Notes: generated from the sequence alone by a model not told the origin. Shown: positions 27,101 through 39,493, numbered from the stretch's first letter. The stretch is 64,000 bases of DNA from Tulasnella sp. 424 (GCA_019633425.1 WSUB01000127.1:59853-123852); one strand, 5' to 3'. A program made the numbers and translations.

Positions 27101-28561
27101 ACCACACCGCCCCTTCTTCGTCCTCCGCTTCATCAGCCTCGGATCCGCTTTTGGCTGCCTTCGACCCCTTGCTCATCCAGCAAGAGATCCAGCACGGCGT
27201 TTTTGATTACCGGAGCGTCTTTAGGTGGCTTGGAGAGATCATGAAGACGCACTGCGCGCCTATGAGGGACGCGATGGTAGAAACCATGGTTAGGATGGGT
27301 ACTATGGAGGATGTGGAAGATGGCGTTCCGCGCGAGAGGAGACCTGTAAAGGCGCTGAGAATGTGCTTTGAGATTTTGGAGGTTATGAAACTTGTGGGTC
27401 TGAAGCGAATCGGGTGCTTCGCGTGGTGTGACTAACCAAACGACTTCGATTTAGGACATTGCCAACCACCAACTCCAGGCTCTCCGACCGTACCTGCTCG
27501 AAACTTGCCCGGACTTTGAGCTCAAGACCTTCCAGGAGCGGTTCGAAAAGGGCATTTCGGGCTTGGACATCACCCGTCGGTGGATCTCTCGCGCCATCGC
27601 TGCCACTCCTCAGCCTTCTCCAGCTTCCCGCTCGAAACACGTCATGACTGCGCTGTGTTCCGCGATGGTCAATGTTGTATTCGAGCCTCCAGCTCCCGAC
27701 GCCCCCGCTGTCACCGGAGGACCTGTTCCCGAAAAGGCCTACCCGGAGACGTTGTACCTCGACCACGCCCGGTTGAACAACTACGTCAACGATGCAGCGG
27801 ACCTTTTGGGTCTTTACATGCTCATCATGTTGTTCAGGCAACTCACGACCTCGGGCGCCGGGTCCACGGCTGGCTTGGAGGATTGGGAGATCGACCGGAT
27901 CAAGAGGGAGGTTTGGGAAGTCGGACCTACCCGACTGGGCATGTGCTTCGACGTCCTCTCTCCGACCGCACCTCCAGCTGAGAGCGGCAGTGCACACCGA
28001 GATCCCAAGGCCAAATGGGAGAAGGGCATGATGGACGTCATGCTTCAGATCGCGCGTCGCGCCGAGGATGCACGCGAGAGAATCCGCAGTGGCAAAGGCC
28101 GCCCCGCCGACGACGCTGCCTCTTCGTCGACTTCCACCCGGATGCCTTCGTCGGAGATCCTCTCTCTCATCGAGAACTGGCAAAAGGCTCACTACAAGAA
28201 AGGTTCACCCCTTCAAAAGATCATGAAAGAACGCCTCCGGGCTGCCGTCTTGGACGTGGTCAAGGAGAATGCACTGGCTGCTTCCGCCTCGTCTGTTGTG
28301 ATGGACGGCTTGACCAAGCCCAATGTACCATCAAGACACCACTCATCATCCATGTCCATGAGAAGGATTGGTCGACAGCCTTCCATCGTCATCCCATCGT
28401 CGAACCCGTCAACGCCGAAGAAGTCTGCGGGCACCGGGTTGGAACCCCTCATGCCCGAGATCCAACACCTTGGAGAACGGATCGCCCGACTCGTCATCTT
28501 CCACTCCAAGGTGTACGGCAAGCTTTACGAAGTCGACGGGTTCATCGATACCAAACTATAA
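24107..28561 (+). CDS. SOK1: SOK1-like protein with Tcp11 domain
   Basis: Tcp11-domain protein; yeast Sok1 suppresses loss of cAMP-dependent kinase and so is placed in cAMP/PKA signalling. The domain lies in the three last large exons: ITRETLKELELEV, then across an intron RHDLLFDPGLQFRPT, YWEAIAREMQYGCTC, PLLQTLKEVL; across a further intron DIANHQLQALRPYLLETC, FEKGISGLDITRRWI, YVNDAADLLGLYMLIMLF and a final helix ending GFIDTKL at 28561. The N-terminal half is Ser/Pro/Thr rich, with phosphorylatable runs and a His tract near 26030. Exon 1 (24107 to about 24720) and small exons near 24850-25300 are joined with less confidence; the frame between 25300 and 26110 is unsettled. A shorter protein from the ATG at 26111, or two genes, cannot be excluded. 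Confidence 0.78.
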
Positions 28562-28915
28562 ATGGAAACCGCTCGAACGCCGACCTTCTCTTTTTTCTTT
28601 TCGTCTTATGATTCTCATAATCCAACATACACCTCCCTCCCCCTATTGAACTCTCCTCCCCCATCCCCCTTCTCGATTTAATTCTTGTTGCATTTTTCTC
28701 CCGGTCACGGATCACTTCACACAGCATTTTTTGTTCCAATAGCAATTTTCTTCCCCCTTCAGTAATTATACTTACCATGAACGTATTTTCGATTAGTACT
28801 TAAAAAGAATCTTATGGCTCGCATGCTTTCTGCGCTATCTTTCGAGTTTTAATGAGTTGCCTTAGAAAGGATAGTCGACGGAGTTTAAGTTCAGAGAGCG
28901 AAAATATCTGATATA
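28562..28915. other. Intergenic, convergent 3' ends of SOK1-like and NDUFAF6 genes
   Basis: 354 bp, T/C-rich downstream of the SOK1-like stop and AT-rich toward 28900. Expected to hold both 3' UTRs. Nothing else seen. Confidence 0.5.
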
Positions 28916-30149
28916 TTAAAATGATCGCGAGCTACTGGCTCTCCATATCCTCCAGGGTAACTTCCAATCCCGCTTTTGAAGCGATGGGTCAAAGGCGTCA
29001 AAGTTGACCTTTTCGAGTTGCTCGAGGAAGGATGCCACTGGGACCTATCACGGCGTTTAGCGAAATCCGAGAAAGGAAAGGCAGGAAGGAGACTCACAGC
29101 TGATAGAAATACTGGCATGGCTTCGGAAGGCACCTTCTCTCCGCTTTCCTTGAACAGTTGGCGGGCGGTAAGAAGATGATCGTTTGCGACGGTCGCAAAG
29201 TCAAAAACTGCATCCGAGATTCCTTCCGCGTCTCCTCCAGTACGGTATACCTCTTCTTCCCGCACGCCATTCTTTGAGGTCAAGTCCACAGGAATGACCA
29301 TTCTTCTTTGAGAAGCGTGGAAAGGCAAGGCTCGGAGCAGGGTTGCGAACGACGACGCCACGCCGATATGAGACGCGGCGTGAGCAAGAGTATCGGACGA
29401 AGACAAGTTGAGCATGGAGAGGATGAGGTATAGCATGGTGGAGGATGTCGATTCTGCGTATGTAGCAACGGAATCAACAGTGGGGTGAGTTGGAGCGACG
29501 AGATCTTGATCCTATGAGCGAAAGTCAATCAGTCGGAAGGGGGGGAAAAGGGCGTGCAACGACTAGCGTACTCGTGCATCGATAATTCGGTTTAGATGGT
29601 AAGCTGGGAGTTTGAAATCCTTCGAGGCACGATGCAGAGCAAGCGCAACCGGATGATGCGGTGGTTTGTCCTAATATCGAAGCGGCAACGCAATGAATAA
29701 ATCGAACAAACTCTCGTGAATCGAGCTCCACACAACGGCCTCACCTGTTGGATATTTTTGACCGCATCTCTCCAGAACTGCATCCGCATTTTGCCGATCA
29801 TGGGTTGCGATACTGCCTCGCGAACTAGGGCCAGTTCGACCTGTTTTCGTCACAAGAACAAGAACAAACGTCTGTCAGTGCCGTTTGCCGCACGCCTGCC
29901 ATGCTCAGCTCAAAAGCCTACGTTGAATGCTCTTAACGCGAAATAAGCATCATGTGTCCGTCTTGGATAGAAATAGGACGTTAGAAACGAGTCGTAGTCG
30001 TGTTTTCGAACGAGGTCTCGGCAATACGAGTTTGGGTCTTGTGAGGTGCCACTTTGACTATGATTTTGTCGATCCCATTTCTTTGCTTGACGTAGCGACG
30101 CTAATGGCGGACGCCATGCAAGACGTTGATGAGCCTGGCGAATAAGCAT
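28916..30149 (-). CDS. NDUFAF6-type complex I assembly factor (squalene/phytoene synthase fold)
   Basis: Mitochondrial assembly factor with a phytoene-synthase-like fold, needed for early complex I (ND1) assembly in animals. The start at 30149 gives a presequence (MLIRQAHQRLAWRPPL). Core motifs: RDLVRKHDYDSFLTSYFYP, YFALRAFNVELAMVQEAVS across an intron, IGKMRMQFWRDAVKNI, PPHHPVALALHRA, LNRIIDARDQDL, STSSTMLYLILSMLNL, AASHIGVASSFATLLRALPF. After a small intron near 29050-29096 the last exon reads VPVASFLEQLEKVNFDAFDP then WKLPWRIWRAS, the conserved family C-terminus; stop at 28916-28918. The DXXXD-type prenyl-substrate motifs are degenerate, as in NDUFAF6 rather than true synthases. Confidence 0.92.
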
Positions 30150-30333
30150 CGACGGGTTTCAAAACATTGAAGCGCGGGAAGTCGAACGCAATCGGCTTGG
30201 ATGTGTTTGCGTGGTAAGCATTCAATGCGCAATTGACCACCACGGCTCTCTGTTCACTCTGGCGCTACTACGACTCTCAAGATTCGCGAAATATACTCTA
30301 CGACGAAACTTTAGACTCGCACCTAGAGCTGCG

Positions 30334-31717
30334 ATGGCTTCAACGCTTCGGGTAGCTGTAGTTCAGATGGATGTCAAGGTGCCAGAGGCAACGTGACCCA
30401 GCTGAACGTGGGCCCAGGAAGCTTACGCGTCGATCCAAATAGGTGGAACGCGTGCAAGAGAATATTAAGAAGGCGAGAAGGCTGACAGCAAAGTGAGCGG
30501 TTGGTAGTATATGTTTCCATGCAGGACAGCAGGCTGATGCGTGATGACGACCCCTTGACATGTCAGCATTAAACCGGGTTCAATAGACTTGTTGTGCTTT
30601 CCAGGTACGAGATATTGTAGCTTTCCAGGCCTTCATACATGCCATTAATTGCTCTGACCCTGCATCCCAGAGATGATCTTTAGTGGTGCGCTAAAATCCC
30701 CCCCAAAAACGATGTGTATCTCGAAGGCGTGCTGATCTCGCCGGTTTAGGATATGTGTTCCCTTCGTTTGCTTCGCTAGAGCCGTACCTTGAATCACCTC
30801 CCAAGGGTCCGACATCGGCTTTTTGCAGCGAGCTTTCGAAACGCCTTGGGTGTTATGTCGTTGCCGGATACCCGGAAAAGCTCTTACCCAGAGACACGAA
30901 AATCGCGGTAGCCGAGAACGGCGCGACTCTAGTCCAGGCGTCGGAGCCCACACCCAAAGATGTGGTAGACATTCAACTGGCTGGGAACGGCGCTGTTCTA
31001 TTCGGACCAGATGGGAAATTGGTTGGGACATATCGCAAGACGAATTTGTACGAAGCTGACCTTCCTTGGGCGCAAGCTGGTGAGTCCGTGTTACCAGACG
31101 ATAATGGAATGCATTCCGAGTGGCTGATGGCATTGCAATATGTCCCACGTAGGAACTGGATTCACAACGTTCGAACTCCCACCTCCCTTGAAGAAGCTGG
31201 CGATTGGAATATGCATGGACCTGAACCCGAATCCGGCATCATACGAGACCCTAGAGAAGGGTAACGCCTCTGACGTTGTGAGAGAGCCATATGAGCTCGC
31301 AGAGTTTTGTATTGAGCAAGGAGTCGATACCCTTGTGATTCCCTGTGCGTGGCTGGACTCGGAGGAGGGCACTGACTGGGATATTGGGACGGTGAATTAC
31401 TGGTGTCATCGGCTGCAGCCTTTATGGAGCAAAAGCAAGTCGGATGAAATGGGAAGTGGCGACGAGCATACCGGCGGTCGACAAACCGCGGTGATCATCT
31501 GTAACAGAGCTGGGTTTGAACGAGGTGAGCTTTGGGCTTATTCGGTCGTTGGGCCGCCCACGCGAACGAGCGCTGACAATGGCGATATGATGCAGGCACG
31601 CAATTCGCCGGTTCATCGACTGTGATGCAACTGGAGAGAGACTCAGGAAAACCGAATCTTGTTGGAGTGATGAAACGGAAAGACGATGGGTGTCATATCT
31701 TTTCCATGGACCTCTGA
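30334..31717 (+). CDS. NTA1: Protein N-terminal amidase (Arg/N-degron pathway)
   Basis: Nitrilase-superfamily enzyme that deamidates N-terminal Asn and Gln so that the product can enter the Arg/N-degron route. Small exons rebuild the start: STLRVAVVQMDVK, then VERVQENIKKARRL, then IKPGSIDLLCFPEMIFSG and YVFPSFASLEPYLES. The catalytic triad is visible: Glu in FPEM, Lys in TYRKTNLYEAD, and Cys in LAIGICMDLNP near 31205. Later blocks are DTLVIPCAWLDSE, TVNYWCHRL and, after the last intron, GTQFAGSSTVMQL. The stop is at 31715-31717. The junction after MDVK (30375-30440) is the least certain exon boundary; a strong acceptor precedes VERVQ. Confidence 0.92.
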
Positions 31718-32445
31718 GGCTGGGCCGGACACAGCGAAAACGCGCTTTGGACCCTCTCCGAATTTCCTGTGGGTTTCTGAGAAGGCTTGTTGGTTCTACA
31801 ATTAACATTTTAGTCCTTTACCCCTGTTGCCATTGTCATGTCGTAATCCTCTCTGTGTCGAATTGAATTAGCAATTTGGGCGCGGCGAAAAAGAAATGCG
31901 AGTGGTAGCCAATGGGAGGTGGATGCGGAATGACCGCCCTGATCCGGAGTTGGCCCGAAGGCCACGCGACATCACATTCCCACCCCTGCCCAATATACCT
32001 GGAAATTATTTCCCTGGTGTTTCTGTAGTGCCGCGGGTTGAAGGAATTAGCCGGTCGTCATCACCTGACCTTTCCACCTTTGATCGCTGTCGGGGCCATC
32101 GTGCAAATTCCATCCATCCCCCACCCACTCGCCCTTGGACGCAGGCCCGTTCGAGCTATCCCCAAAAAAGAATCTACTAGGACCGTACCTGCGCTTTTAA
32201 TAAAGACTCAGGCCACCCACTTGAGGCCCTATTATCCTCTTGGCTCGACGCGACCTCTCGGGCGCGCACAGCTGCTACTCTCTCTCTCTCTCCTGTTCAT
32301 TTTTTCTCTCCCCTGATACCCCCCAATACCAAGCGTTTTTCAAGGACAACACACTCAACAACACCCACAAAGCACACTAATTCGCATTTTATCATCGCTC
32401 AGTCATCAAGATACTTGACGGGAAAGAAGGGGTTCCTGCGGGAGG
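31718..32445. other. Intergenic region upstream of the DUF6533 gene
   Basis: 728 bp with no supportable gene. It includes a CT repeat near 32279-32293 and a pyrimidine-rich patch up to about 32400, compatible with the promoter of the next gene. Confidence 0.45.
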
Positions 32446-34720
32446 ATGCTGCTTGCTGGGCCCGTTGGGGTGGAGTCCGTAGCGAGTTTCTACTTGGGCC
32501 CTCCGTCCCCAGACAAGGTGCAACAACTTGCCAAGAACTTGTAAGGGTGTTTTTATGCATTTGCTCTCGTGGTCATTGCTGAGGATCCCATTCAAAACTA
32601 CCTCGCATTCGTTTGCGGGGTTTTTAGGCTCGCAACAAAGTATTTAACAGTGGTCTCTTTCGTCATCCTCCTCCACGAACACATCAACACTTTTCCTTTG
32701 GAGATCGAAAGGATATGGAAGCAGGTATTGTTTTTATTCCCAAGTAATCGCCTCGTGCCGCTCTCTCAATCTGACGTACACACCTCTTTGTCCATCAAGC
32801 CTCGCAGTTTGGCCAGCCTCTTATTTTGCCTCAATCGATACGGCACACTCTGCCAACTCGTCATCCTCTTGTTCGCATTCAACCAAGCATGGAGTGAACA
32901 AATTTGCAGTTCCTGGTTCCGCTTTGCCCCTGGACTCTACGTGATTTCAATTGGATGTACGTTTCCCTCCACCCAAGCCTCCGAATAAGGGTACATCTTA
33001 CTGACTCACGCCTCCTTCCTCCCACACAGTCGCCGAATGTACGTCCTTTTTGAATTGTAGTTCGATCGAAATGCCACGTGCCCCATACTGAACCCCGGCC
33101 CGTCAACCCTTTCAGGCATCCTTATCCTGAGGACCTATGGTGAGTGCCCGTTCGTTTTACGTCATCCTTACTCGAATTCTGATTGGAAGAATAGCTTTGT
33201 ATTGTCGTGACAAGCTGGTGCTACTTGGATTGATGATCCTCTTTGGCGCGGAGATGGGGGTCATGGGCTACTGTGTCTCAATCGCCACCTGTAAGCCGCT
33301 TTACATAGAACGGCATGCGAAGAACGCTCACCATGTCCCCCTTGACTTAGACATACGGTTCATGCCTCCATTCGTGGGTTGTATACCTATTGGTCGAACG
33401 CCATTGGGAGGTGCGTTGATTTCCGGCATGAAAAAGCCGCCCTGGTTTTGACGACCCTTGTTGCTTCTCTAGTCGCATTCTATATTGCACCCGTGAGTGT
33501 TGACAACCCTCACTACATATTCACACTAGACCTAATTCATTCCTTCCTAGCTGGTTACCGATACTGCTATTTTTGTGCTGACGGTTATCAAGACCGCTCG
33601 TTACCTGCGTACCAATGTTCGGACTGCTCTGCCTCGGATAGTTCTTCGCGACGGGTGAGTCTTTCCAATTCAAGAATGCGGCAGGTACTAACAAAGTCCC
33701 TCCGTCAGTGTCATTCACTTTGTTGTAAGCCGAAATCACCTTGGCTCGAGACACAGGGTTTCACACTATACTTATGTTCTTCAGCTCATTGTGCTCATCA
33801 ACTTGATGAACGTCATCGTGTACACGGTAAGCAGTCTAGTCTGTGCACGTTACCATGACAAGAGGACTAATCACCCGATCCTAGGCCGCCCCGATGTCTC
33901 TCAAGGCATTAGGAACGAGGTTCGTTTTCGTCCGGAATGTGGAGAGTTTAGCAAACCCACTCTGACCTTTTATTCCTCACGTTGCAGCTTCAGTCAGGTC
34001 CTAACGACCATCTTGATATCTCGGTACGATTCAGAGGCCAATCAACGCGTCCGTATTTCATTCTGATCGACGTTTCACCCTTCATCTAGGTTGCAGCTGA
34101 ACCTCCTTGGAGAGAGCCTCCGCCGAACACGCGCCGCCACCCACCGTCCCGACTACTCCAACGCCAAGCAACTCTCAATCGAGATGCGGCAAGTCGCGCT
34201 CGCGAGCTTCTCTCAACACGATGCACCACCACCCCCACCACCACCACCAGTCTTCTCATCTCGAAACCTTGCCAGGATGTTCAACGCCCCGCCAAGTGCA
34301 ACTTTCATCGGCGGTTCTATCATCGCAACGAACTTCCCACCCCCACCTTCAATGGGTTCAATGTACTATCCGGGCCCACCCGCTCTTGGGAGCCGTTCCC
34401 TCGCAAGGACATCTTATCCTTCTTCGAAGAAGCGGTGGTGCGAAGAACCGGAAGAAGCTGCTCGTCTTCGCCATGGGAAGCAGGATTTGAATAGGGAACC
34501 CGAACACATGCGTGAGCGCCAGCGGGATCCACGGTGGACTTCTCCCTCCGGGACACTGGATAGCAATGCCAAGGCATCGTTGAACAAGACAGCACGGAAC
34601 AATCCAAGCCGCACGGATCACACAAGGCTCACTCGTGACGCGGCTCTGTCCAACAGACCATCCGTGCCAGTCTCCCGCGTCGACTTGGATACCTGGAGTG
34701 CTTCGAGTGGCAGTCGGTAA
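32446..34720 (+). CDS. DUF6533-domain seven-helix-like membrane protein
   Basis: Basidiomycete membrane family of unknown function. The first exon probably starts at 32446 (MLLAGPVGVESVAS); its junction to the next exon is unclear. The DUF6533 motif follows: NYLAF, SFVILLHEHINTFPLEIERIWKQ. Then LLFCLNRYGTL, FAPGLYVISIGFAECILILRTYALYCRDK across three introns, FGAEMGVMGYCVSIAT, the conserved GCIPIG, FYIAPLVTDTAIFVLTVI, RIVLRDGVIHFV, INLMNVIVYTAAPMSLKA. Seven hydrophobic segments are likely. A Pro/Asn/Ser-rich cytoplasmic tail runs to 34718-34720. More than ten exons, one only 9 nt and another about 20 nt long, so no single open frame covers the gene. Function is not known; a receptor-like role is speculation. 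Confidence 0.82.
33030..33038 (+). other. 9-nt microexon in the DUF6533 gene
   Basis: Acceptor CACAG ends at 33029 and donor GTACGT starts at 33039. The nine bases between them, joined in phase to flanking exons, yield the conserved run SIGFAECILILRTYALY; skipping them would remove three residues. Confidence 0.75.
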
Positions 34721-35260
34721 CCTTACCATGGTTCTTTCTGTTCTCCTCCTATGCCCAACTTTCCCCACTCTTCGTTACCTTTTTTTACTCTTCATTACAC
34801 CCTCGGTTTCTTTTCGCTTTCGACGTGTTGTGTTTTGCGCCTGATCTTATCCTCTTTTTTTCTGTGTAGTATTCACAAGTGTTTTCCTCGGAATCATCTC
34901 TCCAACGGGTTGCTACTAGGTCCCTCTCCTATCTTTTCGGTCTGTTTTTTTTTTTTGTGTATCGCATTGACATCTGCACACGGATTTCGCTTTGGATTTC
35001 CTCAATTTCGTTCGTCGTTTACCCCCTGCTGTTGGATCGTGTATACATAACTTTGCGCTGGGCAAGCGCGCTCTCGTAACGTGCCCTCCCCCGAGAAAGC
35101 TCCAAGCTCATGTTGAAACGATGCCTTGCGGCTGATCCCGTCCTTGACGATTTTCAAGTGAACCTTTTCATGTAACGGCTCGGGGACGGGTATAACCGGA
35201 GATCACGGGGCAAGTCGGCGTTCCAAAAGCTCCTCGCCAATTTCTCATTTCGCGACGACC
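34721..35260. other. Intergenic region upstream of SDHAF1
   Basis: 540 bp, T-rich near 34760-34960 (fits the 3' UTR of the DUF6533 gene), then promoter of the next gene. No gene recognised. Confidence 0.5.
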
Positions 35261-35623
35261 ATGGCACGCCGGTCTGGCCTTCAAGGGGAAGTCCTCAAAC
35301 TATACCGAAGGCAAGTACTCGTATTGGACTACGAGGCATTGGCTTCTAATCCTTGGTCCTCCAGTTACCTTCGGTGCATTCGAACCAAACCACCAGAAGC
35401 TCAACCCAAATTTCGCCTGTACACTCAGTACTTGTTCCGTCACCCAACACAAGGCGGCGGTATCTCAAAGCGTGACTTCACGACCGTTGAGTACTTGCTG
35501 AGGCAAGGCCACAAGACTCTCGAAATGTGGCAGATGGGGGGCATCAACGACTGTCGCGTTACCCAGGATATGAGGGATTGGAGCCAAGCGGAGAGACTCG
35601 GAAGAAAGCACGACCATTTCTAA
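35261..35623 (+). CDS. SDHAF1: Succinate dehydrogenase assembly factor 1 (LYR-motif protein)
   Basis: Small matrix LYR protein (yeast Sdh6) that helps insert Fe-S clusters into the SDH iron-sulfur subunit. It starts at 35261 with SGLQGEVLKLYR, which carries the LYR motif. FRLYTQYLFRHP, SKRDFTTVEYLLRQGHKTL and EMW follow. Read without splicing it gives 120 residues, but 18 of these after LYR (35311-35364) look foreign to the family and are bounded by GCAAGT and CCAG, consistent with a GC-AG intron. Splicing would give LYRSYLRCIRTKP and 102 residues, the usual size. The retained reading stays in frame, so both forms could be made. Confidence 0.9.
   Translation: MARRSGLQGEVLKLYRRQVLVLDYEALASNPWSSSYLRCIRTKPPEAQPKFRLYTQYLFRHPTQGGGISKRDFTTVEYLLRQGHKTLEMWQMGGINDCRVTQDMRDWSQAERLGRKHDHF
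35311..35364 (+). other. Probable 54-nt GC-AG intron in SDHAF1
   Basis: Donor GCAAGT, acceptor CCAG, length divisible by three and stop-free. Its removal restores the family spacing between LYR and the basic helix. Confidence 0.65.
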
Positions 35624-35739
35624 TGATTCTAATTACGGGTATGTCTACAAGATCTTGTGGATATTTCGGTTCCCGAGACTGACATTTAGGTCAATTTAAA
35701 ACCCAGTGGCCAGAGTCGACTTCTCGGTCTGGAGGTGTT

Positions 35740-38700
35740 CTATGGTGTCCGGTGAACAGTATTTGCGACTCCAACGTCGGTCCGTAGATAGTCTGCACTC
35801 GTCGCAAAGGTCTCTGCCAACACAAAGGCTGCCAAGCTTTCATCAGACCAGTATGCGGAGTGCGCCTGCGCAAGGAATTAGTCAGGATGCACACTCTCTA
35901 TTAATCAGTAACCCACAGTGATCATATCAACGTATTCGCTGATGTTCCCCGTTCCACTGGGTAGATAGTAGTCCAGAGTTCCATGCGGGTTCAATGCAAG
36001 AAATCTTCAGGAACTAGGTTAGTAGACGGGAGCCTTCCGTTGAGGGACTCCACGAACCGTCGTTCTGCCTGAGTGCCCTTCAAACCTTCCGGCGGGCCTT
36101 CATCAGCCAACTCCATGATTACATCGCCTCCCATTCCTGTATCGTCCCTGTCGCCAACTCCGCTCTTCCTAGGAGTGGACGACCCAGTCCCTCCACCCGA
36201 CGCTCCCCCGCTGCCGAAGAACGTCGGAATGGGAATGTTATTGAGCATTTTGGACATGAGACCGGAAAAGTTTGAGAGGTATCCTTCTGTCACATTTGGT
36301 ATAGCTGTTGCTGGAAGCACTTTCGCTCGCCTGTGTTCCCATACCACCACGTTAGCATGTCAGCAATGTTTATAAAGCGCAGGAGGCATACTCGGCATCG
36401 ACGCAAGGGTTTAAGAGATATCTGTTCGTAGTAGTTAGTGAAGGATGTAAATCAAAGCCACGACGTGAGGCACTCACACAACCGGGTCGGCGGGATTAAA
36501 AATGTTGTACACCGCGTCGACTGCCATGCAACCGAAAATCCCTACACGATCCAACTACAACCCCGTTAAATATAGTGAAGTACGTGGCTCGGCTTGGCTT
36601 ACAGCTTCATCTGGAGGTGAATCGTTCGTTCGTTCACGACCCTACAGCGATGCTTCAGATAACCAAGCTGGATAGATAACGGCTAACCACGCACCCGACG
36701 GGCAATTAGTTGCGCCTGGTTCAAGTGAACAAAAACTCCAAGTGGACTCCCTATGAGGAAAAGATTGCTGGGCCGGACCAAGTCTGAATAAGCAAGAGCC
36801 CCGTTACCGTCAAGGCGTTGGCGTACCTGGTATCGAAAATGAACTGCGTTTTTGTTTCCTTTGCTTCGGCAGAGAGTTGAGATAGCGGAACCTGAACCGT
36901 TGGTTGATTTGATAGAATATGTGCGACCAAAGCTGAGCCGAGCGAATGCGCTACGATGTGCTGTCGGTGGATGGTCGGTTCACGCCGGATTCGCCGTTAT
37001 TGAGCTCTTTTTATTACGTACCACTCGGCCGTGGTTCTCGAAACCTGGATTTCGCGCGCACCACAAACGGTATGTCCGGTTCCTTTTGTGCCCTCGGGGT
37101 CAACTTGGAACTCAAGAGCCGGAGAACTGATCAAGACGTACGCTAAAGTGCACACGGACTCGATCATCCTTTCCCGGTGGTGACTATGGACGCCGAGTGT
37201 TATACTCCCGCAGAACAGACTTGGGAGGTACCTTACCTCATGAAAAGGGGTATATCAAGTAACACCTTGTTAGTTAAGTCGCGAACAAACCTGTTCACAA
37301 ACGGGGTCGGGTGAGTGTCGGATCGAAGTCTTGGCCTGGGACTCGTACGGGATGGTATTCTTCAGCGTGATATCTTAGTCACCCGAAGGGAAATCGAGTG
37401 AGATCCAACTGGGGCCAAGAGCCGTTTCGAAGAACTGACCTTCTAGATTGAAATGGTTGTCGAGTCCTTCTTTCTGCTTGGCAAGCTCCTCGCCAAGGTC
37501 TAGCTTTAGTGACGCTCGCCATTGAACGGGAAGAAATTGGACCCTTCGATCCCTCATGATCGAACCTATTGCGGGAGTCTGGGCCTGTGTTCTACGCGTC
37601 ATTAGGTCAGTCGGTTGAGTCCTCGCTATCCCATTCATCGCTGCACCACATACCGGGCAACATCTCGAAACATGTTTGTGGCATATACAAAGTCGAACGC
37701 TTCGTAAGTTGCTGTAAGCTAGTATGCGATCTTTTAGCTGCCCAGCCAGGAACAAAAACATGAATACCGACCCCTTGCCCGATGCCATGGACCACAAGGA
37801 TCAGGTCCGTCACGCTCTTCATTTCGTCGACTGCTTTGATATCAGCGATAGCATCAGGAATCGAAGGCACTGCATCGTTGTTGTCGGTAGGTCGCGTGTC
37901 CTTCAAGTTGAAGGCTGCAGCCACAGGTTGAAGGATTGATTTGGGGACGGGCGGGATGATCCGCCCTTCCGCAATTTCCCGACCATGCGGTGTTACACGA
38001 CCACTACTCGGCGCGCTGCCACTGATAGTGGAGTCTTCAGGCAAGTTTGGAGGTGGACTGGCAACTCTGGCACGTTTGGCTTCCCTCTGCTCCTCCAGCT
38101 CATCAGCGAGAGCTTTCCGGCTTCGCAATGCGGGTGTCAATGACGGAGATCTACTTCGAATAGAGCCAGTAGGGCTTTGCGGGCGAGTTTGTTTGGCTGC
38201 TTTGATCCGGACTTCTGCTTCATCGGAGCCCCGGTAGTAGACAGTGCCGCCCAGTTGAGAAGGATGTGCGGCCTGAGACTTCCCGCGGCTAGTTAGCGTA
38301 AATAGGGTAGAAACGAGAGACTTCCTGATCGGCCCACTGCATTATGGATCAGGGGAGTAAGCGGAAATCGAGCTTTGTCCACCAAATGACATACGTGATG
38401 ACCCGAGCGACGGCGGCATCTTCAAATATAACGAACGTATCTTGTTTGCCTGTCGTGTTTGGTTCAGAAGAAGCCAGTACTAGCGGTGTTTTCAGCTTTT
38501 CTAGTCCCTGGGCGCCGATTTCCAGGGCCGTCCGTAGTTCCACTTCGTATGACGACTGCGAAAAGCGCATGAGGACACTATGACGTCAGACGCTCTCAAT
38601 ACCAAAAGGCAGGACCAACCTTCCAAGGTTGGACAGACCTAGAAAAAGCGCGGTTGTTAGGTGTCAAATCGGTGGAAAAGTAAATTGAAATGAACATGCC

Positions 38701-39257
38701 GGTATGCTCGCTCCAGTCTTTCAGCCAGTGGTGACTCAACGGGCCGTGACTACTGACTGCGATTAGTGGTCGCGTAAGCTTTCAGTCGTGTATACCCACC
38801 TCGTCATACATCCATTGGCCACGAATGACAGGTATTTTGACCGTGCTCTTCCAGAACACCGGAGAGAGCTATGCGAAGTAATCGTTAGACTCGTTCGTTT
38901 GGCACACATTTTATTATTAACCTTCATCGAGATCACATCCACTTCAAAAAGCTTGTCTCTAGAGACTGGGATTCCGACCTTGGTGTCGTCGTGATCTTCG
39001 TCTGTGGTATCATCGGCAAAGCCCAGAGGAGTGATTTTCTCATCCTCCGAAAGAGCTTGCCACGACTCTTCACATGCATCAGACTCTTCCCGGGTAAATG
39101 GTTGCCATACGGGAGTGGGTCCGAGTGTAACGGGGGCGGATGACAGCAGCATTGGTGGGCCGCCATGGAACCATCGGACATGATGTTTTGGTGGCTCCTC
39201 GCTGTCGGGATAGTCGTTCGTGTCGTTTGTTTCTACCTTTTCGATAGCAGAAGCCAT
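35740..39257 (-). CDS. DDHD-domain phospholipase A1-like protein
   Basis: Intracellular phospholipase A1 family, acting on ER/Golgi membranes. Starts at 39257 with MASAIEKVETND, then HHVRWFHGGPP and WQPFTREESDACEESW. Downstream (order on the minus strand): VDVISMK, WKSTVKIPVIRGQW, YEVELRTALEIGAQ, a disordered Ser/Pro/Arg part at about 37950-38250, LILVVHGIGQG, FLPVQWRASLKLDLG, the serine motif AHSLGS at 36934-36951, NLFLIGSPLGVFVHLNQ, and CMAVDAVYNIFNPADPV. The DDHD residues fall in LDYYLPSG, VDMITAHSAYWSD and the matching early Asp. The stop is at 35740-35742, after a short basic tail. A dozen or more introns explain the broken frames. Lipase motifs look intact. Confidence 0.88.
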
Positions 39258-39493
39258 ACGGGAGGTCTAATTTCGAAGCTGTTGTGGTGAAGGTGGTTTT
39301 GGTGAAGGGAGGCGCGTTCGACAGTCGCCGGAACCGTGGAATTGGCAGTGCACGTGCAAAACAGGTGTGACGTATTGTGACTAGAAGACACAGGAATGCA
39401 CAGTGGAGGGGAGGGACTAAACGTCTGTCACGAGCAGAGGGACGATGAGTGTAGATACACGCGACAGCTCTCAATAGGTAGCAAACAACGACC

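Noticed and set aside
27383..28192. 269-codon open frame on the minus strand within the SOK1-like gene
   Set aside because: It is antisense to the conserved Tcp11 exon and has no family features; its composition mirrors the codon use of the plus-strand gene.
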